Counted from the first letter of the stretch, positions 36,257 to 45,804 are shown. The stretch: 64,000 nt of DNA from Pseudomonas sp. CC6-YY-74 (GCF_002025205.1 NZ_CP019947.1:751501-815500); one strand, 5' to 3'. Translations and numbers: made by a program. Notes: a model not told the origin generated them from the sequence alone.

Positions 36257-37222
36257 GTGAAGGCATTGCAAGGCGTTGAAGGGCGCGTGGAATGGGCGGA
36301 GCAGCCCACCCCGGCCTGTGATGTGGGGCAGATCCGTATTCGAGTGGCAGCCGCCGGACTGAACAGGGCCGACCTGTTGCAGTGCGCCGGTCTGTATCCG
36401 CCGCCGCCGGGTGCCAGCGATATATTGGGCCTGGAATGCGCCGGTGTAGTCAGCGAGGTTGGGGCTGGCAGTGACTGGAAGGTTGGCGATCGGGTGTGCG
36501 CGTTGCTCTCCGGCGGCGGCATGGCTGAGGACGTGGTGATCGATGCACGGCACGCCTTGCCAGTGCCCGAAGGCGTCTCACTGCACGAGGCGGCTGCCTT
36601 GCCGGAGGTGTATGCCACGGCCTGGCTCAACCTGTTCCAGTTGGCTGGCTTGAAACCGGGCGAAAAGGTCCTGTTGCATGCGGGGGCCAGTGGTGTGGGG
36701 TCGGCGGCGATCCAGTTGTGCAGGGCATTTGGCAGCCCGTGCTGGGTCAGCGTCGGTTCTGCCGAGCGTCTGGCCTATTGCGAAGCCTTGGGAGCCCAGG
36801 CGGGCGTGTTGCGTGGCAATGACAACCTGCAGGCCTTGCGCGATTTCGCCCCCTTCGATGTGATCCTCGATCCGGTTGGCGGCAACTACGCCGCGCTTAA
36901 CCTGGAGCTGCTGGCGCTCGATGGTCGCTGGGTGAATATCGGTCTGATGGGCGGGCGCAAGGCCGAACTTGATCTGGGGTTGCTGCTGGGTAAGCGCATT
37001 CAATTGATCGGTTCGACCCTGCGCAGTCGCGATGATCAGTTCAAGGCCGATCTGCTGCGCGATCTGCAACAGCAGGTGTGGCCGCTGTTTGCCGAAGGCC
37101 GGCTCAAGCCGCAACTGGAACGCAGTTTCCCGATCGCGGACGCGCAAGCGGCCTTTGCCGAACTGGCGAGTAATCGGGTTAATGGCAAACTGGTGTTGGT
37201 GATAGACCCGACCCTGGCGTGA
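36257..37222 (+). CDS. NAD(P)H:quinone oxidoreductase, zinc-less MDR
   Basis: The 321-residue protein belongs to the quinone oxidoreductase/PIG3 group of medium-chain dehydrogenases: RVAAAGLNRADLLQCAGLYP, ILGLECAGVVSEVG, the NAD(P) Rossmann motif HAGASGVGSAAIQL and DVILDPVGGNY. Catalytic zinc ligands are absent, as expected. I chose GTG (V-KALQGVEGRVEW) because ATGGAGG lies just upstream; an upstream ATG adds six residues. Divergent from prc, with ahpC downstream on the same strand. Confidence 0.9.
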   Translation: MKALQGVEGRVEWAEQPTPACDVGQIRIRVAAAGLNRADLLQCAGLYPPPPGASDILGLECAGVVSEVGAGSDWKVGDRVCALLSGGGMAEDVVIDARHALPVPEGVSLHEAAALPEVYATAWLNLFQLAGLKPGEKVLLHAGASGVGSAAIQLCRAFGSPCWVSVGSAERLAYCEALGAQAGVLRGNDNLQALRDFAPFDVILDPVGGNYAALNLELLALDGRWVNIGLMGGRKAELDLGLLLGKRIQLIGSTLRSRDDQFKADLLRDLQQQVWPLFAEGRLKPQLERSFPIADAQAAFAELASNRVNGKLVLVIDPTLA

Positions 37223-37227
37223 AGACA

Positions 37228-37256
37228 GGTTTCGATTGGTTTAATCAATCGAAACC
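37228..37256. promoter_or_regulatory. 11-bp palindrome upstream of ahpC
   Basis: GGTTTCGATTG-N7-CAATCGAAACC is a perfect inverted repeat beginning six bases after the quinone oxidoreductase stop. The inner part GATTG-GTTTAAT-CAATC resembles one half of an OxyR site (GATAG-N7-CTATC). No T run follows, so it is not a standard terminator. An OxyR role is inference. Confidence 0.45.
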
Positions 37257-37337
37257 ATGGCGGCAATCAATAAGCTTTCTGCGCTGAAGTGGCTAAGATG
37301 GCCCCAGTAGATTTTCAACCCTCACAAGGAATTATAG

Positions 37338-37901
37338 ATGTCCCTCATTAACACTCAGGTTCAACCTTTCAAGGCCAACGCTTTCCACAACGGCAAGTTC
37401 ATCGAAGTCACCGAGCAGTCGCTGAAGGGTCAGTGGTCTGTTTTGATCTTTATGCCGGCAGCCTTCACCTTTAACTGCCCGACTGAGATCGAAGACGCTG
37501 CCAATAACTACGCCGCGTTCCGTGATGCCGGTACCGAAATTTACATCGTTACCACCGACACCCACTTCTCGCACAAAGTCTGGCACGAAACTTCCCCGGC
37601 TGTGAGCAAGGCTCAGTTCCCGCTGATCGGCGACCCGACCCATGCCCTGACCAACGCTTTCGGCGTACACATTGCTGAAGAAGGCCTGGCGCTGCGTGGC
37701 ACCTTCCTGATCAACCCGGAAGGCGTGATCAAGACCGTGGAAATTCACTCCAACGAAATCGCTCGCGACGTATCCGAAACCCTGCGCAAGCTGAAGGCCG
37801 CCCAGTACACCGCCGCTCACCCGGGCGAAGTCTGCCCGGCCAAGTGGAAAGAAGGCGAGGCCACTCTGGCTCCGTCCCTGGACCTGGTCGGTAAAATTTA
37901 A
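37338..37901 (+). CDS. ahpC: Alkyl hydroperoxide reductase subunit C (AhpC)
   Basis: This 2-Cys peroxiredoxin reduces H2O2 and organic peroxides, using AhpF as reductant. The 187-residue protein has the peroxidatic C47 in AAFTFNCPTE and the resolving C166 in HPGEVCPAKW. ACAAGGAATTATAG precedes the ATG, and codon use suggests high expression. A terminator follows, before ahpF. Confidence 0.98.
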   Translation: MSLINTQVQPFKANAFHNGKFIEVTEQSLKGQWSVLIFMPAAFTFNCPTEIEDAANNYAAFRDAGTEIYIVTTDTHFSHKVWHETSPAVSKAQFPLIGDPTHALTNAFGVHIAEEGLALRGTFLINPEGVIKTVEIHSNEIARDVSETLRKLKAAQYTAAHPGEVCPAKWKEGEATLAPSLDLVGKI

Positions 37902-38005
37902 CCAGGGTCTGAACGCTGCTGCGCTTCGACACGGCAGCTTTCACCAGCGTTTTCCTGGCAAAACAACGCGCTGCTAGGGCTGTAACCCAGCCCTTTTAGT
38001 GCCCG

Positions 38006-38037
38006 ACGCCCGGGCGCGATCCGTCCGGGCGTTTTTG
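38006..38037 (+). terminator. Terminator between ahpC and ahpF
   Basis: ACGCCCGG and CCGGGCGT form the stem, followed by TTTTTG. It should limit read-through so that ahpC mRNA exceeds ahpF. Confidence 0.85.
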
Positions 38038-38071
38038 TGTCTGAATTTCGTTAGCAAGGGATAACTGAATC

Positions 38072-39628
38072 ATGTTGGACGCCAATCTGAAAGCCCAGTT
38101 GAAGGCCTACCTCGAGAAGGTTACCCAGCCGTTCGAGATCGTCGCGTCCCTCGATGACAGCGACAAATCCCGCGAACTGCTCGGCCTGCTGCAAGACATT
38201 GTCAGCCTGACCGACAAAATCACCCTCAAGACCGATGGCAGCGACAGTCGCACGCCGTCGTTCGCGCTCAATCGCCCCGCGGCGAATATCAGCCTGCGTT
38301 TTGCCGGTATTCCCATGGGCCACGAATTCACCTCGCTGGTGCTCGCGTTGCTGCAGGTCGGTGGCCATCCATCCAAGACCGCGGCGGATGTGATCGAACA
38401 GATCAAGGGCATCGAAGGCCAATTCAATTTCGAAACCTACTATTCGCTGTCCTGCCAGAACTGCCCGGACGTGGTCCAGGCGCTGAATCTGATGGCCATA
38501 CTCAACCCGAATATCCGCCACGTGGCCATCGACGGCGCGCTGTTCCAGGCCGAAGTCGAGGGGCGGCAGATCATGTCGGTACCGAGCCTGTACCTGAACG
38601 GCGAGCTGTTTGGCCAAGGGCGTATGGGGGTCGAGGAAATCATCGCCAAGATCGACACCAATGCCGGTGCCCGCGATGCCGACAAGCTCAACGCCAAGGC
38701 GGCCTTCGACGTGCTGGTGGTCGGTGGTGGTCCGGCTGGCGCTGCTGCGGCTATCTATGCCGCGCGCAAAGGCATCCGCACCGGGGTGGCGGCCGAGCGT
38801 TTCGGCGGCCAGGTGCTGGATACCATGGCCATCGAGAACTTCATCTCGGTGCAGGAAACCGAAGGGCCGAAGCTGGCCCGCGCCCTGGAAGAGCACGTCA
38901 AACAGTACGATGTGGACATCATGAACCTGCAGCGCGCCAGCGCCATCATTGCCGCCAAGCACGCCGGCGGCCTGCATGAAGTCAGGTTCGACAGCGGAGC
39001 GTCGCTGAAAGCCAAGACCCTGATTTTGGCCACAGGTGCACGCTGGAGAGAGATGAACGTGCCCGGTGAGCGGGCCTACCGTGGCAAGGGCGTGGCCTAC
39101 TGCCCGCATTGCGATGGTCCGTTGTTCAAGGGCAAGCGGGTGGCGGTGATCGGTGGTGGCAACTCCGGCGTGGAAGCCGCCATCGACCTGGCCGGTATCG
39201 TCGCCCATGTCACCCTGATCGAGTTCGACAGCCAGTTGCGTGCCGACGCAGTATTGCAGAACAAGCTCAACAGTCTGTCGAATGTGACCATCATCAAGAA
39301 CGCGCTGACCAGCGAAGTGCTGGGCGATGGGCAGAAGGTCAAGGCGCTGGTCTACAAGGACCGCAACACTGACGACCTGCACAACGTCGAATTGGACGGG
39401 ATCTTCGTGCAGATCGGTCTGCTGCCCAATAGCGACTGGCTCAAAGGCGTGATCGAGTTGTCACCTCGCGGTGAGATCATCGTCGATGCCAGGGGCGGCA
39501 CCAGCGTGCCCGGTATCTTCGCCGCTGGCGATGTGACCACGGTGCCTTACAAGCAGATCGTCATCGCCGTGGGTGAGGGCGCCAAGGCTTCGCTCAGCGC
39601 CTTCGATCACCTGATCCGTTCGGCCTGA
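38072..39628 (+). CDS. ahpF: Alkyl hydroperoxide reductase subunit F (AhpF)
   Basis: This NADH:peroxiredoxin flavoprotein disulfide reductase recharges AhpC. The 518-residue protein has an N-terminal double thioredoxin-like domain with CxxC in [11 protein letters not shown], an FAD motif [18 protein letters not shown], the thioredoxin-reductase-like active site C344-PH-C347 ([11 protein letters not shown]), an NADH motif [14 protein letters not shown] and the C-terminal [15 protein letters not shown]. It is separated from ahpC by 170 bp with a terminator; some own promoter is likely. Confidence 0.97.
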   Translation: MLDANLKAQLKAYLEKVTQPFEIVASLDDSDKSRELLGLLQDIVSLTDKITLKTDGSDSRTPSFALNRPAANISLRFAGIPMGHEFTSLVLALLQVGGHPSKTAADVIEQIKGIEGQFNFETYYSLSCQNCPDVVQALNLMAILNPNIRHVAIDGALFQAEVEGRQIMSVPSLYLNGELFGQGRMGVEEIIAKIDTNAGARDADKLNAKAAFDVLVVGGGPAGAAAAIYAARKGIRTGVAAERFGGQVLDTMAIENFISVQETEGPKLARALEEHVKQYDVDIMNLQRASAIIAAKHAGGLHEVRFDSGASLKAKTLILATGARWREMNVPGERAYRGKGVAYCPHCDGPLFKGKRVAVIGGGNSGVEAAIDLAGIVAHVTLIEFDSQLRADAVLQNKLNSLSNVTIIKNALTSEVLGDGQKVKALVYKDRNTDDLHNVELDGIFVQIGLLPNSDWLKGVIELSPRGEIIVDARGGTSVPGIFAAGDVTTVPYKQIVIAVGEGAKASLSAFDHLIRSA

Positions 39629-39815
39629 GGCTGCTGATCGAACACCTTCCCTAATATGGGAATGCCAAAGGCCATGTAGCCGTTATGGGTTGAGGGCAAA
39701 ACCTGGGCTGCAGCCCACCAAGGCTGCTTATTTGGCGGCGGTGGGCTAAAGCGGAACGCCGCCCGGCCCAGCCTACAAAAACGAGTTGCAACAGTTAACC
39801 GGTGAACAGCCTTGT
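39629..39815. repeat. GC-rich hairpin repeats in ahpF-downstream gap
   Basis: This region between convergent genes contains TGGGCTGCAGCCCA (palindromic, around 39705) and a GGCGGCGGTGGGC...GCCGCCC hairpin, of the kind found in dispersed Pseudomonas intergenic repeats. No gene is seen. Confidence 0.4.
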
Positions 39816-40739
39816 TCAGGGCAAGGATGTTTTGCCTTGGGTCGGCGCTGTCTCAGGTTTGTGCGCTGCAAGCCCTTGCAGGTAGTGGACCACATCGGGT
39901 GCGCCGGCCAGGCGCAGGCCTTCACCCAGGGCGGTGGCCTCGGCGGAATGCTTGGGCAGCAGGAGGAACTCCGGCGCACCTGGGTTACGCAGCAGGGCCA
40001 GGCGGGCATAAGGCAGGCCGGTGTCCAGCAGCAGGCTCATGAATGCCGGGTCGCTCCAGGCAGCACCAGGCATGGCCAGGACGTGATAGCGCTGTTGCAG
40101 TGCCGCCAGGCCGCTACTGCTCAAGCGGTAGCTGGAGAGTTCGGCAGGCAGGGTGATTTCCAGTTGGCGGCGGCGTGCATAGACGACGGCGCAGGCCAAG
40201 GCTTCGCTATGTTGCTCGCCGGCCCAGAATATCCGCTCGCCGTGCCAGCTGGCCTGGCGCAGGCTGATGCATTCGCCAGCGAGGAAGCGGGGCAGGGCCT
40301 GGCTGATGGTTTTGACAAAGTCTTTGTAGCTGATGATGCGCACCTGGCGGCAAGCTTCGCTGGCGGCGTATTCCTCGAAGCTGGTGAAGTGGGCCTGTTC
40401 GGGGTCGCAGCTGCTCAGCCCGTCGATCAGGCGCAGGTCGAACGACTCCAGTTGCTGCTGTTGCACCTCGACGATTTGAATCAGTACCGCATGGGCTTGG
40501 GCTTTGTCTTCCTGCACCGGGCCGGACAGGGCGTCGCGCGGCAGTTCGACCAGACGTTGCAGTGGCGGCCCTTCGAGCCAGCAGATGCTGTCGCGGGTCG
40601 CGGGTATGGCTTTGAAGGGCAGATTCAGGCGGCTGGCGCGCTCCAGTATCAAGCGCGGCGCACGGCCGCTCCAGCCCAGGCGCTGGATCAGGGCGGCAAG
40701 GCGTGAGCTGAGGGAGGAGGGTTGATCGAACAGGCTCAT
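39816..40739 (-). CDS. Conserved Pseudomonas protein of unknown function
   Basis: The 307-residue soluble protein starts MSLFDQPSSLSSRLAALIQR. Features: RLILERASRLNLPFKAIPAT, a stretch TSFEEYAASEACRQVRIISYKDFVKTI, and a Leu-rich C-terminal half (YHVLAMPGAAWSDPAFMSLL, GAPEFLLLPKHSAEATALGE). No signal peptide, membrane helix or catalytic motif is recognised. I believe related sequences exist in other Pseudomonas but cannot name a function. The open frame extends upstream of this ATG by 47 less likely codons. Confidence 0.75.
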   Translation of the reverse strand: MSLFDQPSSLSSRLAALIQRLGWSGRAPRLILERASRLNLPFKAIPATRDSICWLEGPPLQRLVELPRDALSGPVQEDKAQAHAVLIQIVEVQQQQLESFDLRLIDGLSSCDPEQAHFTSFEEYAASEACRQVRIISYKDFVKTISQALPRFLAGECISLRQASWHGERIFWAGEQHSEALACAVVYARRRQLEITLPAELSSYRLSSSGLAALQQRYHVLAMPGAAWSDPAFMSLLLDTGLPYARLALLRNPGAPEFLLLPKHSAEATALGEGLRLAGAPDVVHYLQGLAAHKPETAPTQGKTSLP

Positions 40740-40889
40740 GACCGGGTGCGAACTCCAAGGACACCGGCGCAAGTGTGGCAGAGCCACAAGACGGTTGCAC
40801 AGGCTTTGCGGGTCAAAAGGGCGGGTTTTGCGCGGAGCTTGCTGGTTGCTTGTGGCAAGATTGGCGCATTCATTTGCCAAGGTGTCTGC

Positions 40890-41111
40890 ATGGCCAGTCT
40901 GCTGCTGGATCTCGCGTTATCTGCCGAGCGCATGCGCGCTGTCTATCAAGGACGGGCCAACCGCATCCTGGTGCAGAGTCGTGATGGTAGGCGGGTCAGT
41001 GTGCCGGCCCATCACTTCAGGCCGTTTTTGACTCACGAAGGCGTCTACGGGTGCTTCGAACTGGAGTTTAACTCGACCGGCCAGTTACTCAGCCTGCGCC
41101 GCCTGGGCTGA
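40890..41111 (+). CDS. DUF2835 family small protein
   Basis: The 73-residue protein fits DUF2835: LALSAERMRAVYQGRANRIL, VQSRDGRRVSVPAHHFRPFL, GVYGCFELEFNSTGQLLSLR. The family has unknown function and is typical of gammaproteobacteria. The frame is open upstream, but this ATG (MASLLLDLALSAE) matches the family length. The start is about 150 bp from the divergent unknown gene. Confidence 0.85.
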   Translation: MASLLLDLALSAERMRAVYQGRANRILVQSRDGRRVSVPAHHFRPFLTHEGVYGCFELEFNSTGQLLSLRRLG

Positions 41112-41175
41112 GAGCGTGGGAAAAAACCGCCTACTGCGAGCGGCCCCAGGCGGCCGCTGCTGACGTTGCGCTACC

Positions 41176-41219
41176 CCAAAAATGGGGTCATTTAGCTCAC
41201 TAAACTCCCCCATTTTTGG
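41176..41219. repeat. Long stem-loop upstream of pyrD
   Basis: CCAAAAATGGGG and CCCCATTTTTGG form a perfect 12-bp stem. The 20-nt loop can pair again through TTTAG and CTAAA. It lies about 175 bp before pyrD with no T run, so it could be a regulatory or mobile-repeat structure. Confidence 0.7.
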
Positions 41220-41344
41220 CGTGGCGCGCCTTGCCGCGAACACCTGGAGACACTCTCGCGACGGCACTCGATTTTTTCACAAGCTCTGATGCCTCTCGCA
41301 GTTTCTGCTGGCTCGACCTTCGCTCGCTAGCTGTTCCCTCGGCC

Positions 41345-41352
41345 TGTATAAT
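41345..41352 (+). promoter_or_regulatory. Extended -10 box of pyrD
   Basis: TGTATAAT occurs 43 bp upstream of the pyrD ATG, a consensus extended -10. No strong -35 is visible. Confidence 0.5.
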
Positions 41353-41394
41353 CGCCGCCTTTCCGCCTTCGCCATTATCGAGCTAAGCCTGCCC

Positions 41395-42423
41395 ATGTAT
41401 ACCCTGGCCCGCCAGCTACTGTTCAAACTCTCCCCGGAAACCTCCCACGAGCTGACCATCGATCTGCTCGGTGCGGGCGGACGTTTGGGGCTCAATGGCC
41501 TGCTGTGCAAGGCGCCGGCGAGTTTGCCAGTCAAGGTGATGGGGTTGGAGTTTGCCAATCCGGTCGGCTTGGCGGCCGGTCTGGACAAGAATGGCGCTGC
41601 CATCGACGGTTTTGCCCAGCTGGGTTTCGGCTCCGTCGAGATTGGCACCGTGACACCGCGTCCGCAGCCGGGCAATCCCAAGCCGCGGCTGTTCCGCCTG
41701 CCGGAGGCCGAGGCCATCATCAATCGTATGGGCTTCAACAACCTCGGGGTCGACCATCTGCTGGGCAGGGTGCAGGCGGCCAAGTACAAAGGTGTGCTGG
41801 GGATCAATATCGGCAAGAACTTCGATACCCCGGTCGAACGAGCGGTAGACGATTACCTGCTGTGCCTGGACAAGGTCTATGCCCACGCCAGTTATGTGAC
41901 GGTCAACGTCAGCTCACCGAATACCCCGGGCTTGCGCAGCCTGCAGTTCGGCGACTCGCTCAAGCAGCTGCTCGAAGCCTTGCGCCTGCGTCAGGAAGAC
42001 CTGACCCGGCAGCATGGCAAGCGCGTGCCGCTGGCCATCAAGATCGCCCCTGACATGAGCGACGAAGAGACCGTTGAGGTGGCCAAGGCGCTGGTCGAGG
42101 CCGGTATGGATGCGGTGATTGCCACCAATACCACCCTGGGCCGTGAAGGCGTTCAAGGCCTGGAGTTTGGCGACGAGGCCGGCGGGTTGTCGGGGGCGCC
42201 GGTGCGCGACAAGAGCACCCATATCGTCAAGGTTCTGGCTGCCGAACTGGCGGGGCGTTTGCCGATTATTGCCGTAGGCGGCATCACCGAAGGCAAGCAC
42301 GCCGGCGAGAAAATCGCCGCCGGGGCGAGCCTGGTACAGATTTATTCCGGGTTCATTTACAAGGGACCGGCGCTGATCCGCGAGGCGGTGGATGCGATTG
42401 CCGGCTTGCCGCGCAAGGTTTGA
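41395..42423 (+). CDS. pyrD: Dihydroorotate dehydrogenase (quinone), class 2
   Basis: PyrD oxidises dihydroorotate to orotate in pyrimidine synthesis, passing electrons to quinone at the inner membrane. The 342-residue protein has the class-2 N-terminal quinone-binding helices ([20 protein letters not shown]), then the FMN barrel: [36 protein letters not shown], the catalytic-Ser segment [22 protein letters not shown] and [16 protein letters not shown]. It is convergent with rmf. Confidence 0.98.
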   Translation: MYTLARQLLFKLSPETSHELTIDLLGAGGRLGLNGLLCKAPASLPVKVMGLEFANPVGLAAGLDKNGAAIDGFAQLGFGSVEIGTVTPRPQPGNPKPRLFRLPEAEAIINRMGFNNLGVDHLLGRVQAAKYKGVLGINIGKNFDTPVERAVDDYLLCLDKVYAHASYVTVNVSSPNTPGLRSLQFGDSLKQLLEALRLRQEDLTRQHGKRVPLAIKIAPDMSDEETVEVAKALVEAGMDAVIATNTTLGREGVQGLEFGDEAGGLSGAPVRDKSTHIVKVLAAELAGRLPIIAVGGITEGKHAGEKIAAGASLVQIYSGFIYKGPALIREAVDAIAGLPRKV

Positions 42424-42475
42424 GCGGCTTTGGCTATTGCCAGGTAGAGTTAGCGCGCTCGGTATCGCAGGCAAT

Positions 42476-42499
42476 AAAAAGGGCTCCCTGAAGGAGCCC
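42476..42499 (-). terminator. Terminator of rmf
   Basis: GGGCTCC-TTCAG-GGAGCCC followed on the minus strand by TTTTTATTGC, about 75 bp after the rmf stop, in the pyrD-rmf convergent gap. Confidence 0.85.
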
Positions 42500-42574
42500 C
42501 TGGGCTCTCGCCCGCCGCCCGGATGGGGCGTGCATGTGAAGTCGGTAGTTTCCTAGGGTTAGTTAGTAGCCTGT

Positions 42575-42790
42575 TTAGCCGACAGCGTGAAGTTCGTTGA
42601 GTCGATGGATACCGGCGGTGCCGGTCAGTCCGTCCCAGTTATCACCGCGACCTTCGCGCCAGCCGTTTAACCAGGCTTGACGAACGGAAGGAAGAGTAAA
42701 AGGACACATTTCTCGGGATTTGCCATGGATGCCGTATTGGTAGCCGCGCAAAAAAGCTTTTTCTAACGGATCACGCTTAAGTCTTCTCAT
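42575..42790 (-). CDS. rmf: Ribosome modulation factor RMF
   Basis: RMF dimerises 70S ribosomes into inactive 100S particles in stationary phase. The 71-residue basic protein matches throughout: MRRLKRDPLEKAFLRGYQYG, GKSREMCPF, RQAWLNGWREGRGDNWDG. It is about 15 residues longer at the C terminus (IHRLNELHAVG) than the E. coli form, as in other Pseudomonas. Its long upstream region (over 400 bp) suggests complex regulation. Confidence 0.96.
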   Translation of the reverse strand: MRRLKRDPLEKAFLRGYQYGIHGKSREMCPFTLPSVRQAWLNGWREGRGDNWDGLTGTAGIHRLNELHAVG

Positions 42791-43219
42791 AGGGTGCTGC
42801 CCTCAATGTTGACTGTTATGTCCCTTAGACCTCTTCGCGAGGTCAGGCAGAAAAATCTGCCAGAGGAGAAATCCGCTGCCGGCGTGGCGGTTCTGCCTCG
42901 TGCCCTCGTCGTTGCAACGAAGGCCTGGTAGATTTCTATCGAATGCTTGGGTGCCTGGGAATGATCGTTTTGTCATAAGGAAGTAACACTTTTGCCGCCC
43001 AAGTCATAAGGCAATACGCAAAAGATTTTGTTTCTTGGAGCCGTCACTGATGGTGCGGGCGTTTGCAGCGTGCGTACTGGTGTTTTGCCACTGCGAATTA
43101 ATCGCGGTTGCACGCTCTGTCTATTCCGATGAAGGGTCGCCTTGCGACGTTTTGTCACTTATTTTGGCCGTGTTGACTCGTTCACCTGCCGTTTACTGCC
43201 TTAGGCACTGGATATTCCC
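42791..43219. other. Divergent regulatory region rmf-rlmKL
   Basis: No gene is seen in this 429-bp stretch. It holds a short GGCAG-AAAAAT-CTGCC hairpin near rmf and two copies of GTCATAAGG (42972-42980 and 43003-43011), 31 bp apart, about three helical turns. It probably contains both promoters; -10/-35 pairs could not be assigned confidently. Confidence 0.4.
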
Positions 43220-45487
43220 ATGTCGGATCGTTACGAACTCTTTCTCACCTGCCCCAAGGGCCTGGAGGGCTTGCTGCTTGAAGAAGCCGGCAACCTGGGG
43301 CTCGAGGAGGTGCGTGAGCATACGTCCGCCATTCGGGGCGTTGCCGAGATGGAGACGGCTTATCGCCTGTGCCTGTGGTCGCGCCTGGCCAACCGGGTCT
43401 TGCTGGTGCTCAAGCGCTTCCCGATCCAGGACGCCGAAAGCCTCTACGAAGGCGTGCTGGAGGTCGACTGGTACGAGCACCTGGAACCCAACGGCAGTCT
43501 GGCCGTGGAGTTCAGCGGCAATGGTTCGGGGATCGACAACACCCACTTCGGCGCATTGAAGGTCAAGGATGCCATTGTCGACAAGTTGCGGCAGAAAGAC
43601 GGCACCCGGCCGTCGATCGACAAGCTCAACCCGGACATGCGCGTGCACCTGCGCCTGGATCGCGGTGAGGCGATTCTTTCCCTCGACCTGTCTGGGCATA
43701 GCCTGCACCAGCGCGGTTATCGCTTGCAGCAGGGCGCCGCGCCGCTGAAGGAAAACCTTGCCGCTGCGGTGCTGCTGCGTGCCGGCTGGCCGCGTATCGC
43801 CGCCGAGGGCGGTGCTCTGGCCGACCCCATGTGTGGGGTCGGCACCTTCCTGGTGGAAGCGGCCATGATCGCCGCCGACATCGCGCCGAACCTCAAGCGC
43901 GAGCTGTGGGGTTTCAGCCACTGGCTGGGTCATGTACCGGCCTTGTGGAAGAAGCTGCACGCCGAAGCCGAGCAGCGTGCGACCGAAGGGCTGGCCAAGC
44001 CGCCGTTGTGGATTCGTGGTTACGAGGCCGACCCGCGTCTGATTCAGCCGGCACGCAACAATATCGAGCGGGCCGGGCTGAGCCACTGGATCAAGGTCTA
44101 TCAGGGCGAGCTGGCGACCTTCGAGCCGCGGCCCGACCAGAATCAGAAAGGCCTGGTGATCTGCAACCCACCCTATGGCGAGCGCCTGGGTGATGAAGCC
44201 AGCCTGCTGTATCTCTATCAGAACCTCGGCGAACGTCTGCGCCAGGCCTGCCTGGGCTGGGAGGCGGCGGTGTTCACCGGCGCGCCGGATCTGGGCAAGC
44301 GCATGGGCATTCGCAGCCACAAGCAATACGCCTTCTGGAACGGCGCCTTACCGTGCAAGTTGCTGCTGATCAAGGTGCAGCCGGAGCAGTTCGTCACCGG
44401 CGAGCGGCGTACGCCAGAGCAGCGTGAACGCGAGCGCGAGCAGGCTGAAGCCGACAAGGCACCGCTGGAGCCGCAAGAGCGTCAGTACAACAAGAACGGC
44501 AATCCGGTCAAACCGCTGCCGGCCCCTGTTGTCGAGCAGGCGCGCTTGAGCGAGGGTGGGCAGATGTTCGCCAATCGTCTGCAAAAGAACCTGAAGCAGC
44601 TGGGTAAATGGGCGCGCAAGGCAGGTGTCGAATGCTACCGGCTGTACGACGCCGACATGCCCGAATATGCCCTGGCCATCGATTTGTACGAAGACTGGGT
44701 GCATGTGCAGGAATATGCAGCGCCGAAATCCATCGACCCGGAGAAAGCCCAGGCGCGCTTGTTCGACGCCCTGGCCGCGATTCCCCAGGCGCTCAACATC
44801 GACAAGAACAAAGTGGTGATCAAGCGTCGCGAGCGCCAGAGCGGCACTAAGCAGTACCAGCGGCAGAGCGCGCAAGGCCAGTTCATGGAGGTCGGCGAAG
44901 GCGGGGTGAAGCTGCTGGTCAACCTCACCGATTACCTCGACACCGGGCTGTTTCTCGACCACCGGCCGTTGCGCCTGCGAATCCAGCGTGAGGCCGCCGG
45001 CAAGCGCTTCCTCAACCTGTATTGCTACACCGCCACGGCGACCGTGCATGCGGCCAAGGGCGGCGCGCGCAGCACCACCAGCGTCGATTTGTCGAAGACC
45101 TACCTGGACTGGGCGCGGCGCAACCTGTCGCTCAATGGCTTCTCGGACAAGAACACGCTGGAGCAGGCCGATGTGATGGGCTGGCTGGAGGAGGATCGCG
45201 GCGAATACGACCTGATCTTCATCGACCCGCCGACCTTCTCCAACTCCAAGCGCATGGAAGGCGTGTTCGACATCCAGCGCGACCACGTGCAGTTGCTCGA
45301 CCTGGCCATGGCGCGCCTGGCGCCGGGCGGCGTGTTGTATTTCTCCAATAACTTCCGCAAGTTCCAGCTCGATGAGGGGCTGGCGGCGCGTTATGGTCTG
45401 GAGGACATCAGTGCCGCGACCCTGGATCCGGATTTTGCCCGTAACCCGAAAATCCACCGCGCCTGGCGTTTGACCACGCAAGGCTGA
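43220..45487 (+). CDS. rlmKL: 23S rRNA methyltransferase RlmKL
   Basis: This bifunctional enzyme makes m2G2445 (RlmL part) and m7G2069 (RlmK part) in 23S rRNA. The 755-residue protein has an N-terminal THUMP region, the first methyltransferase domain with LADPMCGVGTFLVEAAMIAA and catalytic ICNPPYGERLG, then a charged linker (about residues 395-450). The second domain has FLNLYCYTATATVHAAKGGA and FIDPPTFSNSKRMEGVFD. It is slightly longer than the E. coli protein (about 700), mostly in the linker. Start MSDRYELFLTCPKGLEGLL is the family start. Confidence 0.96.
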   Translation: MSDRYELFLTCPKGLEGLLLEEAGNLGLEEVREHTSAIRGVAEMETAYRLCLWSRLANRVLLVLKRFPIQDAESLYEGVLEVDWYEHLEPNGSLAVEFSGNGSGIDNTHFGALKVKDAIVDKLRQKDGTRPSIDKLNPDMRVHLRLDRGEAILSLDLSGHSLHQRGYRLQQGAAPLKENLAAAVLLRAGWPRIAAEGGALADPMCGVGTFLVEAAMIAADIAPNLKRELWGFSHWLGHVPALWKKLHAEAEQRATEGLAKPPLWIRGYEADPRLIQPARNNIERAGLSHWIKVYQGELATFEPRPDQNQKGLVICNPPYGERLGDEASLLYLYQNLGERLRQACLGWEAAVFTGAPDLGKRMGIRSHKQYAFWNGALPCKLLLIKVQPEQFVTGERRTPEQREREREQAEADKAPLEPQERQYNKNGNPVKPLPAPVVEQARLSEGGQMFANRLQKNLKQLGKWARKAGVECYRLYDADMPEYALAIDLYEDWVHVQEYAAPKSIDPEKAQARLFDALAAIPQALNIDKNKVVIKRRERQSGTKQYQRQSAQGQFMEVGEGGVKLLVNLTDYLDTGLFLDHRPLRLRIQREAAGKRFLNLYCYTATATVHAAKGGARSTTSVDLSKTYLDWARRNLSLNGFSDKNTLEQADVMGWLEEDRGEYDLIFIDPPTFSNSKRMEGVFDIQRDHVQLLDLAMARLAPGGVLYFSNNFRKFQLDEGLAARYGLEDISAATLDPDFARNPKIHRAWRLTTQG

Positions 45488-45804
45488 TTGCCAGCGATTG
45501 CCCGTTGGCTGTGATGTGGTTCAGTCGCGGGCACACTGGCTGGCCGACTTGAGCGCATAGACCCCTGAGTGCCCCGTTTGCTGCGCGATTGCGTGGCGTC
45601 GAAGACGGGGCACAATTGCTTACCGAATCGCATCATCCTGTGTGTTCCCACGCTCCGCGTGGGCATGCAGCCAGGGTGCTCTGCGCTCATCAGCGGTTGG
45701 GCGCGAACAAGGGCTTCGGCAACCCGCTACAAAGCCGGCCGGGATTTAGTTTGATGAAAGCGTGTACGGCCTGCCTGGGCGCCTGAGCAGGCTGATGCCG
45801 TCTG
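45488..45804. other. Intergenic stretch with a Pseudomonas-type repeat
   Basis: No gene is supported. It contains CCCACGC-TCC-GCGTGGG (45647-45663) in the context GTTCCCACGCTCCGCGTGGG-CATGCAGCC, a motif common as an intergenic repeat in Pseudomonas genomes. Confidence 0.5.

Noticed and set aside
38051-39382. A 443-codon minus-strand open frame
   Set aside because: Antisense to ahpF, which carries intact FAD, NADH and CxxC motifs; the His/Asp/Arg-rich product is typical of shadow frames.
43193-45481. Two 377-codon minus-strand frames
   Set aside because: Both are antisense shadows of rlmKL, which is complete on the plus strand.
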